The notes: generated by a model not told the origin, from the sequence alone. A stretch of 64,000 bases of DNA from Ruminococcaceae bacterium UBA1375 (GCA_002305795.1 DBRF01000018.1:9769-73768); one strand, 5' to 3'; shown: positions 6,990-16,013, counted from the first letter of the stretch. Made by a program: numbers and translations.

Positions 6990-9074
6990 ATGAGCAATGT
7001 AGCAGAAATTTTCGGCAGCATGGTGTTCAACGACCAGGTGATGCAGGAGCGTCTGCCTAAGAATACCTATAAAGCGCTGAAGAAAACCATTCAGGACGGT
7101 ACGCCGCTGGACATTGATCTGGCCAATGTAGTGGCTCACTCTATGAAGGATTGGGCTATTGAAAAGGGCTGCACCCATTTTACCCACTGGTTCCAGCCTA
7201 TGACCGGCATCACCGCTGAAAAGCACGACAGCTTCATCAACCCTGTAGAAGGCGGCCGGGTGTTGCTGAACTTCTCCGGCAAAGAACTGGTTCGGGGTGA
7301 ACCTGACGCATCTTCCTTTCCCTCCGGCGGCCTGCGGGCTACCTTTGAGGCTCGGGGCTACACCGCTTGGGACCCCTCTTCTTATGCGTTCATCAAGCAG
7401 AACACCCTTTGCATTCCCACTGCGTTCTGCTCTTACACCGGCGAAGCGCTGGACAAAAAGACCCCGTTGCTTCGTTCTATGGAAGCCATCAACAAACAAG
7501 CTCTTCGTGTACTGAAGCTGTTTGGTTCCGATGCCACCCGGGTGGTATCTACCGTGGGACCGGAACAGGAATATTTCCTCATTGATGAAAAGGTGTATAA
7601 GCAGAGAAAAGACCTGATTTACACTGGCCGCACCCTGTTTGGCGCTCCCACGCCCAAGGGACAGGAATTGGAAGACCATTATTTCGGCGCCATCAAGGAC
7701 CGGGTTGCGGAATACATGGCAGACTTGGATCAGGAGCTCTGGAAACTGGGTGTTCTTGCCAAGACCAAGCACAACGAAGTGGCTCCGGCCCAGCATGAAT
7801 TGGCTCCCATCTTCAGCGTCACTAACGTGGCCACCGACCATAACCAGCTCACCATGGAAATGATGCAGAAGGTTGCCAAGCGCCACGGCATGGTTTGCCT
7901 GCTCCATGAAAAACCATTTGAGGGCATTAACGGTTCCGGTAAGCACAACAACTGGTCTATTTCCACCAATACCGGCGTAAACCTCATTGATCCCGGCGAA
8001 ACTCCTGCAGAAAATGCACAATTTTTGCTGTTCTTGGTGGCGGTTATCAAGGCTGTGGACGAATACCAAGACCTGATGCGGATTTCCGTGGCCAGCGCCG
8101 GCAACGACCACCGTCTGGGCGCCAACGAAGCGCCTCCGGCCATCATCTCCATCTTCCTGGGCGATGAGCTCACCGAGATCCTCAACTGCATTGAGGAAGG
8201 CCGGGTATACCAGGGCCGGGATATGGGCGATATGGAACTGGGTGTGGATCTGCTGCCCAAGTTCCCCAAGGACAACACCGACCGGAACCGGACCTCTCCC
8301 TTTGCTTTCACCGGCAATAAGTTTGAATTCCGGATGCTGGGCAGTGCTGCTTCCATCAGCGGTGCCAATGTGGTGCTGAATACCGCTGTGGCAAAGGAAT
8401 TGGATGAGTTCGCCACCACTTTGGAAAATGCAGATGACTTTACTGCAACTCTGAACGATCTGATCCGCAAAACCATCAAGGAACATGATCGTATTATCTT
8501 TAACGGCAACGGTTATTCCGATGAATGGCAGGAAGAAGCTGCCAAGCGTGGTTTGCTGAACCTGCGTACCACCGTGGACGCAGAAAAGACCTTTTTCCAG
8601 CCTAAGAATGTGGAACTGTTCACCAAGTACGGTGTCTATACCGAAAGCGAAATGAAGTCTCACTACGAGATCAAGCTGGAAACCTACTCCAAGGTGCTGA
8701 ACATCGAAGCTCTCACCACTCTGGATATGGCCCGCAAGGACATTCTGCCTGCTGTGAACAAGTATATCAAGCAGCTCACCGATGCCCTGCTGAACAAGAA
8801 GCAGATCGGCGCAGAAGTGGGAACCGCTATGGAAGAAGATCTGATTATGAAGCTCAGCGCCATGTGCGACCGCTGCTATGCGGCTGCCAATAAGCTGGAA
8901 AAAGATCTGGACTGTGTGCCTACTTCCGACGTTTTGACCGAAGCAGAATTCTACAAAGACACCATTCTGCCGGATATGGACGCTGTGCGTGCCCCGGCGG
9001 ATGAAATGGAACTGTACTGCGACGAAAGCGTCTGGCCCTTCCCCACTTACGGTAAACTGCTGTTTAGTGTGTGA
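6990..9074 (+). CDS. glnN: Glutamine synthetase type III
   Basis: 694 residues, the length expected for the GSIII class (about 700), compared with about 440 for GSI. The N-terminal part has the GSIII-specific region FTHWFQPMTGITAEKHDSF, followed by SSFPSGGLRATFEARGYTAWD. The catalytic core carries STVGPEQEYFLID, KHNEVAPAQHELAP and FEGINGSGKHNNWS, which hold metal and substrate ligands. The enzyme makes glutamine from glutamate and ammonia. GGAGGT precedes the ATG at 6990. It is transcribed away from the glutamate synthase operon, with two promoters and an attenuator-like leader, and is followed by a strong terminator, so it is probably monocistronic. Confidence 0.96.
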   Translation: MSNVAEIFGSMVFNDQVMQERLPKNTYKALKKTIQDGTPLDIDLANVVAHSMKDWAIEKGCTHFTHWFQPMTGITAEKHDSFINPVEGGRVLLNFSGKELVRGEPDASSFPSGGLRATFEARGYTAWDPSSYAFIKQNTLCIPTAFCSYTGEALDKKTPLLRSMEAINKQALRVLKLFGSDATRVVSTVGPEQEYFLIDEKVYKQRKDLIYTGRTLFGAPTPKGQELEDHYFGAIKDRVAEYMADLDQELWKLGVLAKTKHNEVAPAQHELAPIFSVTNVATDHNQLTMEMMQKVAKRHGMVCLLHEKPFEGINGSGKHNNWSISTNTGVNLIDPGETPAENAQFLLFLVAVIKAVDEYQDLMRISVASAGNDHRLGANEAPPAIISIFLGDELTEILNCIEEGRVYQGRDMGDMELGVDLLPKFPKDNTDRNRTSPFAFTGNKFEFRMLGSAASISGANVVLNTAVAKELDEFATTLENADDFTATLNDLIRKTIKEHDRIIFNGNGYSDEWQEEAAKRGLLNLRTTVDAEKTFFQPKNVELFTKYGVYTESEMKSHYEIKLETYSKVLNIEALTTLDMARKDILPAVNKYIKQLTDALLNKKQIGAEVGTAMEEDLIMKLSAMCDRCYAAANKLEKDLDCVPTSDVLTEAEFYKDTILPDMDAVRAPADEMELYCDESVWPFPTYGKLLFSV

Positions 9075-9101
9075 TTCTCCTTTTTCATCCTAAATAAAAA
9101 G

Positions 9102-9141
9102 AAGACGAGGTTTTTCCAAAACGGAGAAGCCTCGTCTTTTT
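9102..9141. terminator. Bidirectional terminator between glnN and aguB
   Basis: A 16-bp stem with two G-U pairs (arms 9102-9117 and 9123-9138), followed by T on the plus strand and by CTTTTTATTT on the minus strand, serving both converging genes. Confidence 0.85.
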
Positions 9142-9207
9142 GTTATTTTTGAGATCTGGAATAGTTTTGCTGAAGACTGCCTCGCAATGGACAGAGGTTG
9201 AGAACTA

Positions 9208-10083
9208 TTATTTAGTTAAAGTTCCGTACATCTCCGGCCGCCGATCCCGGAAGACCCCCCAGCTCATCCGAAGTTCTTCATCCTCCCGGGGATGGATCTC
9301 CGCCAATAGGATTTCTTCCTGTTCTCGGCTGCCCTGGGCCAGAATCTTTCCGGTGGCGTCGGTGAGGAAAGAGGAACCATAGAAAGTGAGGGAAGAAGAT
9401 TGGCGGTTGTTGCCTTCCGAAGGGGTGACGGTTTCGGTGCCAACCCGATTTGCGGCTATCACCGGCACCAGGTTGGCGGCGCTGTGCCCCTGCATACACC
9501 GCTGCCAATGTGGCATACTGTCGGTTTCCAAAATGGGTTCGGAACCGATGGCGGTGGGGTAGAGCAGCACCTGCGCTCCCATCAGGGCCATGCACCGGGC
9601 TGCTTCCGGGAACCACTGATCCCAGCAAATACCCACACCGATCCGGCCCACTGCAGTGTCCCATACCCGGAACCCGGTGTTGCCGGGGGTGAAGTAGAAT
9701 TTCTCTTGGTAGAAGTGGTCGTCCGGGATATGGGTTTTCCGGTAAATACCCAGGATGCTTCCGTCGGCGTCAATCACCGCTACCGTGTTGTAAAGGCTCA
9801 GTCCATCTTTCTCATAAAAGCTCACCGGCAACACCACCCCCAGCTCTTTGGCAAGAGGGCGCAGCGCCTGCACGGCCTGGTTTTCCTCTAAGGAAGTGGC
9901 ATAGGAATACAGGTCATAGTTTTTCTCTTGGCAGAAATACCAATGCTCAAATAATTCCGGCAGCAGAATCAGCTTGGCGCCTTTTTGGGCGGCCTGCCGA
10001 ACCATAGTCAGGGCAGTGTTTAAGTTTTCTTCCGGGGAACGGTTGCAGCGCATTTGAATGGCAGCAGCCAGATAAGAATTCAT
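9208..10083 (-). CDS. aguB: N-carbamoylputrescine amidase
   Basis: 291 residues of the nitrilase (carbon-nitrogen hydrolase) superfamily. The catalytic triad is visible: E43 in LLPELFE, K116 in YRKTHIP, C153 in GICWDQWFPE. The QWFPE continuation and the C-terminal YGSSFLTD resemble AguB. It hydrolyses N-carbamoylputrescine to putrescine, CO2 and ammonia. The agmatine deiminase that makes its substrate is 1.8 kb away at 11839 on the other strand, which supports the call over other nitrilase-family amidases. Own promoter at 10116-10144; a ribosome binding site AAAGGATGGGAT precedes the ATG at 10083. Confidence 0.92.
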   Translation of the reverse strand: MNSYLAAAIQMRCNRSPEENLNTALTMVRQAAQKGAKLILLPELFEHWYFCQEKNYDLYSYATSLEENQAVQALRPLAKELGVVLPVSFYEKDGLSLYNTVAVIDADGSILGIYRKTHIPDDHFYQEKFYFTPGNTGFRVWDTAVGRIGVGICWDQWFPEAARCMALMGAQVLLYPTAIGSEPILETDSMPHWQRCMQGHSAANLVPVIAANRVGTETVTPSEGNNRQSSSLTFYGSSFLTDATGKILAQGSREQEEILLAEIHPREDEELRMSWGVFRDRRPEMYGTLTK

Positions 10084-10115
10084 CGAGATCCCATCCTTTC
10101 GACGGTGTTTTTTTC

Positions 10116-10144
10116 ATTGTATCATATCTTTTCGCAAAGGGCAA
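10116..10144 (-). promoter_or_regulatory. Probable promoter of aguB
   Basis: Minus strand TTGCCC (10144-10139), 17-bp spacer, TACAAT (10121-10116), ending 33 bp before the aguB start. Confidence 0.5.
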
Positions 10145-10960
10145 ATAATAGGGAAGGTTAGGTGGTTTTGGAAGTTGCCGGAATGCCGGATTGGGTATTG
10201 CTGCAACTTTTTTCGCAGGGAGAAGAAAGTTTGCCGCCCATTAAAAACCGCTTCTAACCTTTCATAAAGAATCAACGCTAGAATAAATTCTGATGCTGCG
10301 GCTTGTCGAAAAAGTTTGATAGCACTCCTTCTCCGCCTTACTGCATTTGCCCCCCTCCTAAGGGATAATGGAGAAGCAGTTTTGTTATTTTCCATTTTCA
10401 TTTCCGATTAGAAGAATTGTGGAATGCCCCCTTCAGGGCGATGCCTGCGCAGTAGCAGCTATGCCGAAGTTGCTGATAGCTGGCCAGGCTTCAAGAGACC
10501 GGGCTGAAAAAATGATTTGCCATAGGTTCAGACCTTTTACGTTTGCTGTGTTTGACTTTTTTGTGGGAAAAGCGACCTGATTTTTATCTCTGGCGCTTTT
10601 CCCAACTACCTTTTCTGACGTACAAATCCTTCCAGATTGAGCGCTTGATGAATGCACCGGTAACCATATGCGCTCCTGTTTTGCTGAAAAAGAAACTTTA
10701 TTTTTCCACCACAACACATATATTTTCCGGCTTGCTGTGCGCCGGTTTTTATGCTTTGATTGTCTCTTTCAATACATTCACTTTCAGCTGCAGTTCTCTA
10801 ATGTATGAAAAGAGGAATTTAAGGTAAGGTGATAATATCTTAAATCAATTTATGTAAGTTTGAGTAAAAGATACGGATTGTTATTGAAAAAGCGAAATAA
10901 TTACTTAAAAAGGTGAATAGTGAATATATCGAACAATATAAAAATTACGAAAAAAGAAAC
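10145..10960. other. Long non-coding region with inverted repeats
   Basis: About 0.8 kb without a convincing gene. Short open frames occur on both strands, but none has a ribosome binding site or a recognisable protein. Several inverted repeats stand out: CAGCTAT/ATAGCTG at 10456-10462 and 10476-10482, a CTGAA/TTCAG pair around 10503-10532, and a perfect 11-bp repeat TGGGAAAAGCG/CGCTTTTCCCA at 10564-10574 and 10594-10604. None ends in a T run. The part at about 10430-10715 differs in look from the AT-rich remainder and may be a structured RNA or a dispersed repeat. Confidence 0.45.
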
Positions 10961-10963
10961 CGG

Positions 10964-10992
10964 TTGAAACCGCTCCGACGATGTGCTACAAT
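10964..10992 (+). promoter_or_regulatory. Promoter of the glycosyltransferase gene
   Basis: TTGAAA (10964-10969), 17-bp spacer, TACAAT (10987-10992), 32 bp before the start codon. It may also serve aguA and ung, which follow closely. Confidence 0.6.
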
Positions 10993-11024
10993 GAAGCAAG
11001 ATTCCATTGGAAGGGGGACGTATT

Positions 11025-11807
11025 ATGCAGCCGGACCATACCTATGTGGTGTGCGCTTACGGGGACTCGCCTTATCTGCGGGAATGTTTGGATTCCCTGA
11101 AAGCCCAGACCCGCCCCAGCGCCATTTTAATGACCACCTCCACCCCCAGCCCATACCTGGAACAGATGGCAAGGGAATACGGCGCAAAGTACATGGTTCG
11201 TCAAGGAAAAAGCTCCATTGGAGCGGACTGGAATTTCGGGTTGAGCCAGGTGAATACCCCTTACGCCACCATTGCCCACCAGGATGACACCTACGCCCCG
11301 CAGTACGGGGAATGGGTGATGGCGCAGCTCACCGCCTATCCCGATTCCTTGATTTGCCATACCCGGTATCAGGAAAAAATCGGGGATCGGGTGACGGCAG
11401 ACACGGTAAACCTGAAGATTAAAAACCTCATGAGCCGGTTCGTCAATCTCTTTGCCCCCCGGTGCCGCTGGCTGCGGGGACGGGTGCTGGCCTTGGGGGA
11501 CTTTGTTGGTTGCCCGTCGGTGAGTTATCATTTAACCAACCTGAAGGACTTCACCTTCGATGACTCCCTCCACGTCACCCTGGACTGGGACGGCTGGCGG
11601 CGGATTTTCCAGCTCAAAGGAAGAATCTGCTATGTGAAGCAGTGCGCCATGACCCACCGTCTCCACGAAGGAGCGGAGACCAGCGCCGCCATTGCCGACC
11701 ATTCCCGGCAGCAGGAAGATTTACTGATGTTTCAGCGGTTTTGGCCCAAACCCATTGCCGGGTTTTTAGCCAAGCGGTATCAAAAGTCTTTGAAGACGAA
11801 AAAGTAA
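11025..11807 (+). CDS. Family 2 glycosyltransferase
   Basis: 260 residues with a GT-A fold N-terminus (YVVCAYGDSPYLRECLDSLKAQT), the usual opening of GT2 enzymes. The acidic metal/nucleotide motif is probably HQDD near residues 85-88. A later LDWDGWRRIF would fit the acceptor side. It would transfer a sugar from a nucleotide sugar, but donor and acceptor cannot be told. No membrane segment. The start at 11025 follows GGAAGGGGG; an upstream TTG at 11007 would overlap that site. It is 31 bp ahead of aguA; no functional tie to agmatine breakdown is evident. Confidence 0.82.
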   Translation: MQPDHTYVVCAYGDSPYLRECLDSLKAQTRPSAILMTTSTPSPYLEQMAREYGAKYMVRQGKSSIGADWNFGLSQVNTPYATIAHQDDTYAPQYGEWVMAQLTAYPDSLICHTRYQEKIGDRVTADTVNLKIKNLMSRFVNLFAPRCRWLRGRVLALGDFVGCPSVSYHLTNLKDFTFDDSLHVTLDWDGWRRIFQLKGRICYVKQCAMTHRLHEGAETSAAIADHSRQQEDLLMFQRFWPKPIAGFLAKRYQKSLKTKK

Positions 11808-11838
11808 GCGGGAAGTAGTTGCCGCAGTTGGAGGTAGT

Positions 11839-12939
11839 ATGCAGACACTTTATTCTTCTCCCAAACAGGACGGTTTTTATTATCCGGCGGAAGCTGCCCC
11901 TCATCAGGGGTGTCTTCTGATCTGGCCCCATCGGGGGGACAGTTGGAGTTACGGGGGCTATGCGGCCCGGGAAACCTTTGTGAAGATCTGTGAGGCCATT
12001 GCCCAAAGCGAGGAAGTCACGGTCTGCGCCCCCGCCGCCCAGTACGACAACGCCCGCTTGGCACTGCCGGACCACATCCGAGTGGTGGAGCTGTCCAGCG
12101 ACGACAGTTGGGCCAGGGACACCGCCCCCATTTTTTTGATTGACGGCCAGGGTCGCCGTCGGGGCGCGGATTTCGATTTCAATGCCTGGGGCGGGCTGTA
12201 CAACGGCTGTTACTTTCCCTGGGACTTGGACCGGCATTTGGGCCGGAAAGTCTGCGACCTCTATTCCATCGACCGCTACGACCTTCAGGATTTTGTGCTG
12301 GAAGGGGGGAGCATCCACAGTGACGGGGAAGGCACCCTTCTGACCACCGCCGCCTGCCTGCTCAGCCCGGGGCGGAACCCCTCTCTCAGCCAACAGGAGA
12401 TTGAGCAAAAACTGCTGGACTGCTTGGGTGGGGAAACCGTGCTTTGGCTGCCCCGGGGCATTTACAACGATGAGACCGACGAGCATGTGGACAATGTGGC
12501 GGCCTTTGTGAAGCCGGGAGAGATGGTTCTCAGCTGGACGGAGGAGGAAGGCGACCCCCAATCTCCCCTCTGCCAGGAAAACTGGGAATACCTCCAAGCC
12601 GCCCGGGACGCCAAAGGGCGGAAGCTGAAGGTTCACAAGCTGCCCCTGCCTAAACCGGTGACGGTATCGGAAGAAGAGTGCCGGGGGCTGGACTGCGTGG
12701 ACGGAAAACCTGCCCGCACCCCCGGAGAGCGGCTGGCCGCCAGCTACGCTAACTTTTATCTCTCCAATAAAAACGTGATTATGCCCGCTTTTGGCGACCC
12801 CATGGATGAAGTGGCAGCCAACATTTTGGCGGACTGTTTCCTAGAGCGAACGGTCATTCAGATCCCCACCCGGGAGATTTTGCTGGGCGGGGGCAACATC
12901 CACTGTTTGACCCAGCAGATTCCGGCGGGAATTGACTAA
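11839..12939 (+). CDS. aguA: Agmatine deiminase
   Basis: 366 residues of the guanidino-group-modifying enzyme family, the usual AguA length. Recognisable motifs are LIWPHRGDSWSYGG near the N-terminus, SSDDSWARDTAPIF, FDFNAWGG, VLEGGSIHSDGEGT, DETDEHVDN and the C-terminal GGGNIHC with the catalytic cysteine C356. It converts agmatine to N-carbamoylputrescine and ammonia, feeding AguB. It has a GGAGGT ribosome binding site and lies between the glycosyltransferase and ung genes on the same strand. In many genomes aguA and aguB are adjacent; here they are separated and on opposite strands. Confidence 0.96.
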   Translation: MQTLYSSPKQDGFYYPAEAAPHQGCLLIWPHRGDSWSYGGYAARETFVKICEAIAQSEEVTVCAPAAQYDNARLALPDHIRVVELSSDDSWARDTAPIFLIDGQGRRRGADFDFNAWGGLYNGCYFPWDLDRHLGRKVCDLYSIDRYDLQDFVLEGGSIHSDGEGTLLTTAACLLSPGRNPSLSQQEIEQKLLDCLGGETVLWLPRGIYNDETDEHVDNVAAFVKPGEMVLSWTEEEGDPQSPLCQENWEYLQAARDAKGRKLKVHKLPLPKPVTVSEEECRGLDCVDGKPARTPGERLAASYANFYLSNKNVIMPAFGDPMDEVAANILADCFLERTVIQIPTREILLGGGNIHCLTQQIPAGID

Positions 12940-12974
12940 ACAGAAAGGAATGTTTCAACGAGAAAGGAATGCCT

Positions 12975-13643
12975 ATGGTACATCTTGGCGGCGGCTGGGA
13001 CGAGCTGCTTGGGCCGGAATTTGAAAAGCCCTATTATCAAAAACTCCGGGCTTTTTTGAAGGAAGAATACGCCCATTACAACATCTTCCCTCCCATGGAT
13101 AAAATCTTCAACGCCCTGCAAAGCACCCCTTACGACAAAGTGAAGGCGGTGATTCTGGGCCAGGACCCCTATCACGGCGCCGGACAGGCCCATGGTCTTT
13201 GTTTTTCGGTGCAGAAAGGGGTCAAGCCCCCGCCGTCTCTGCAAAATATCTTTAAGGAGCTCAATTCCGACATCGGTATGCCCCTGCCCCCTTACGGGGA
13301 GCTCACCGGCTGGACCAAACAGGGGGTGCTGCTGCTAAACACTGTGCTGACGGTGCGGGAAGGCCAGGCCAACAGCCACAAAGGCAAGGGCTGGGAGCAG
13401 TTTACCGACCGGGTCATCACCTTGCTGAATCAGCGGGAAACTCCTATGGTGTTTCTGCTGTGGGGCAGCCCCGCTCGGAAAAAGAAGGAACTGATTACCA
13501 ACCCCATCCATCTGGTGCTGGAGACGGTGCACCCCTCCCCCCTGAGCGCCTATCACGGCTGGTTTGGCTGCAAGCATTTCAGCCGCTGCAACGAATTTTT
13601 GAAAGAACAGGGCATGGCCCCCATCGACTGGTCCGCCCTGTAA
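12975..13643 (+). CDS. ung: Uracil-DNA glycosylase, family 1
   Basis: 222 residues, the usual family 1 size. It removes uracil from DNA in base-excision repair. The water-activating loop GQDPYHG has the catalytic D64, and the C-terminal HPSPLSAYHG supplies the catalytic H186; PPPSLQNIFKEL is the proline-rich DNA-compressing loop. Two in-frame ATGs lie close together; the one at 12975 is preferred because AAAGGA is 6 nt upstream of it, while the one at 12969 touches that site. It follows aguA by 35 bp and is closed by a terminator. Confidence 0.96.
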   Translation: MVHLGGGWDELLGPEFEKPYYQKLRAFLKEEYAHYNIFPPMDKIFNALQSTPYDKVKAVILGQDPYHGAGQAHGLCFSVQKGVKPPPSLQNIFKELNSDIGMPLPPYGELTGWTKQGVLLLNTVLTVREGQANSHKGKGWEQFTDRVITLLNQRETPMVFLLWGSPARKKKELITNPIHLVLETVHPSPLSAYHGWFGCKHFSRCNEFLKEQGMAPIDWSAL

Positions 13644-13690
13644 AAAACCGCCTGCCACTTCTGGATTGAGTGACAGGCGGTCATTTTTGT
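13642..13690. terminator. Bidirectional terminator between ung and the MATE gene
   Basis: Stem arms 13648-13659 and 13669-13680 with one mismatch. The plus strand continues TCATTTTTG and the minus strand TTTTTT, so it serves both converging genes. Confidence 0.8.
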
Positions 13691-15094
13691 TCAGGAATGT
13701 TCAGAAGCGGTAACCGGAACCCGTTCCGGCGCTTTCTGTTTTTTCAGCAGTCCCTGATTCAAATTGGCGGTGTGTTTCAGTTTGTGAATGACCAGGTAGT
13801 AGTCAATCACCAACATAATGGTAGCTCCGGCCCAGGCGGAAACTTCGGCGGTCATAACCCCCCAGAAGCCCATGAACAAAGGCAGGGTCAGCACTAGGGA
13901 GATGCGGATGGCCAGCTCCAGTCCGCCGGAGAGCATGGGCATGACGGTGCGGCCCATGCCCTGCAATGCAGAGCGGTAGGGCCACAGCAGGCCCAGCACC
14001 CACAAGAACAAGCTCAAAAATACCATGTAGTTGGAGGCTTCCTGGATGATTTCCGTTTCCCCGAAGCCCACAATCAGTCCGGCGATGGGCTTGGAGAAGA
14101 AGATCATGCACAGGCACAGCCCGGTGCAGATAATCAGGTTGATGCCGATGCAGCGCAGCACCCCTTTGCGGATTCGGTCCAGCTTGCCTGCGCCCAGGTT
14201 CTGGCCGGAGAAGGTGGTCATGGCCATGCCGAAGGTGGCATTGGGCTGCTGGATGATGTTCACCACCCGGCACCCGGCGGCATAGGCGGCGGAGTACAGC
14301 GCCCCCAGGCTGTTGACCACCCCTTGGAGGATCATGACGCCCAAAGCGGTGACCGAGTTCTGGAAGGCCATGGGAATGCCCATTACCAGCATTTTCCGCA
14401 TCATGGAAAAATCCAGCCTGAAATCGGTTCTGGACAGGCGGAGGATTTCCAGCCGCCGCATCACCACCAGGTTGTAGCACATGGCCATGACCTGGCTGAT
14501 GGCGGTGGCAATGGCGGCCCCTGCCACCCCCCAGTGGAACACCATGACGAACAGCAGGTCCAGGCCGATGTTCATCACGGTGGAGAGGATAATGGCAATC
14601 AGGGGGTTGCGGCTGTCCCCCACCGCCCGGAGGATGGAGGAGGTCATGTTGTAAAACACTAGACACCCTACGCAGCCGTATACGATACGGGAGTAGAGGA
14701 CGGCGTCCTCCATGTAGATGTCCGGGGTCTGCATCAGGGTCAGAATCCCTTCCGAGGAGAGGGCGGCGGCTAAGGACACCACCACCACGCTGACGGCGGA
14801 CAGGCAAACCGACATGGCGATGCTTTTGCGCATCCCCTCCATGTTTTTCGCCCCGAAATACTGGCTGATGAGAATGGAGAATCCCTGGGTCAAGCCGGTG
14901 ATAAAGCCGATGACGAAGAAATTCATGGAGCTGGTGCAGCCGATGGACGCAAAGGCGTTGACCCCCACGCCCCAGCTCACCACGATGCTGTCCACCAGAT
15001 TGTAAAATTGTTGTAAAATGCTGCCCGCCAGCATGGGCAGGGCAAAGGCCAGAATCAGCCGGGTAGGGCTGCCTTTGGTCATATCGCGAACCAA
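13691..15094 (-). CDS. MATE family efflux transporter
   Basis: 467 residues with about twelve hydrophobic segments and the MATE N-terminal look (FALPMLAGSILQQFYNLVDSIVV, then a polar GVGVNAFASIG loop). It probably exports cationic drugs or metabolites using a sodium or proton gradient; the substrate is unknown. The start is taken as TTG at 15094, since GAAAGGGG lies 9 nt upstream and the first ATG, at 15082, is too far from it. A promoter lies at 15137-15164. The gene stands alone between two terminators. The xenobiotic-type regulator behind it (15266) reads in the same direction but is separated by its own terminator. Confidence 0.92.
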   Translation of the reverse strand: MVRDMTKGSPTRLILAFALPMLAGSILQQFYNLVDSIVVSWGVGVNAFASIGCTSSMNFFVIGFITGLTQGFSILISQYFGAKNMEGMRKSIAMSVCLSAVSVVVVSLAAALSSEGILTLMQTPDIYMEDAVLYSRIVYGCVGCLVFYNMTSSILRAVGDSRNPLIAIILSTVMNIGLDLLFVMVFHWGVAGAAIATAISQVMAMCYNLVVMRRLEILRLSRTDFRLDFSMMRKMLVMGIPMAFQNSVTALGVMILQGVVNSLGALYSAAYAAGCRVVNIIQQPNATFGMAMTTFSGQNLGAGKLDRIRKGVLRCIGINLIICTGLCLCMIFFSKPIAGLIVGFGETEIIQEASNYMVFLSLFLWVLGLLWPYRSALQGMGRTVMPMLSGGLELAIRISLVLTLPLFMGFWGVMTAEVSAWAGATIMLVIDYYLVIHKLKHTANLNQGLLKKQKAPERVPVTASEHS

Positions 15095-15136
15095 TCAAGA
15101 TTTCCCCTTTCTGCTATTTGGATTGGTACGGCAACT

Positions 15137-15164
15137 ATCATACACGATTGGCGGGATTTGTCAA
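15137..15164 (-). promoter_or_regulatory. Promoter of the MATE gene
   Basis: Minus strand TTGACA (15164-15159), 16-bp spacer, TATGAT (15142-15137), 43 bp before the TTG start. Confidence 0.65.
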
Positions 15165-15203
15165 TCTATTTTTGTTATAAAAAAGGTGTGTTTTCGTTGG
15201 GAC

Positions 15204-15244
15204 GGGGAAAAAAGAAAACCGCCTTTCCGTTTTGTTGGAAAGGC
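15204..15244 (-). terminator. Intrinsic terminator of the XRE regulator gene
   Basis: Minus-strand 8-bp stem GCCTTTCC/GGAAAGGC (15244-15237 and 15228-15221), then GGTTTTCTTTTTT. Confidence 0.8.
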
Positions 15245-15265
15245 AGATGAAAAATGTTTTCTTAT

Positions 15266-15952
15266 TCAGGTTTGCTCCAGGGTGACTTCCGCGTTTTTGA
15301 TGAGATTTAACAGGGAGCTGGTAAAGAGGGGATAGTTGGCTTGGAGCTGTTCGGTGGACAGCAGTGTTTTTTCCCCAGGGAGATCCTTGGAAAGCTGAAG
15401 CATCAGCTGGGAGAGATCCGCCCGCTGCATTAAGCGTTGGGCATCCGCCAAATAGGGATATCTGGCTTTGTCCACCACAAACAGGGTGGAGAGGTTTTTG
15501 GGATTGAGCTCGTAGAGCATTCGAAAGGCCAGGTAAATGTCCATCATCAGGTAAAGGCTCAGGGACTTGGTGAGTTTGGTGTCGCCAATCCGCTCCAATA
15601 AACTGAACACAATGTTCAAGCTGTTGATCATCAGCCGCTTGTTCAAGGTAGGGAGGATACTGCCCCCCCGCATACGGTTTTCCTTGCCCAGCACGTCTGC
15701 TTCCGGCAGATCGTCCACCAACAGGGTAGCGCCGGTGCGCTCAGGGGAACGGCCCAGCAGGTAGTCGCAGGAAACACCGTAAAAATCTGCGGTGCGCACC
15801 AGAAAATCCAGTCCGCATTCCCGAATGCCTTTTTCGTAATGGGAGAGCAGGGATTGGGAAACATGCAGCTCTGCGGCAGCCTGCTTTTGGCTCAAGCCCC
15901 GTTCTTTTCGCAAAAGCGAGAGAATTCGGGGGAAATCGCTGTTCACCGGCAT
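15266..15952 (-). CDS. XRE-family transcriptional regulator
   Basis: 228 residues. The N-terminal helix-turn-helix (about residues 8-62; RKERGLSQKQAAAELHVSQSLLSHYEKG) is of Cro/CI type. The remaining 160 residues are helical, have no recognised ligand domain and resemble the tail of small clostridial regulators. It has its own promoter (15985-16013) and terminator, so it is probably monocistronic. Its target is unknown; the nearest candidates are the MATE gene downstream and the phosphatase gene divergent from it. Confidence 0.85.
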   Translation of the reverse strand: MPVNSDFPRILSLLRKERGLSQKQAAAELHVSQSLLSHYEKGIRECGLDFLVRTADFYGVSCDYLLGRSPERTGATLLVDDLPEADVLGKENRMRGGSILPTLNKRLMINSLNIVFSLLERIGDTKLTKSLSLYLMMDIYLAFRMLYELNPKNLSTLFVVDKARYPYLADAQRLMQRADLSQLMLQLSKDLPGEKTLLSTEQLQANYPLFTSSLLNLIKNAEVTLEQT

Positions 15953-15984
15953 TTCTCCTTTCGTCTGGTTTTCACATATAGTAG

Positions 15985-16013
15985 ATTATAGTATAAAGGA
16001 TACTGTTTGTAAA
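15985..16013 (-). promoter_or_regulatory. Promoter of the XRE regulator gene
   Basis: Minus strand TTTACA (16013-16008), 17-bp spacer, TATAAT (15990-15985). Confidence 0.7.

Noticed and set aside
6879..8663. 594-codon open frame antisense to glnN
   Set aside because: It mirrors the real gene in the complementary frame, a usual effect of GC-biased third positions; no ribosome binding site or known domain.
10368..10827. Short open frames on both strands in the gene-free interval
   Set aside because: No ribosome binding sites, no domains, mutually overlapping; treated as non-coding structured DNA instead.
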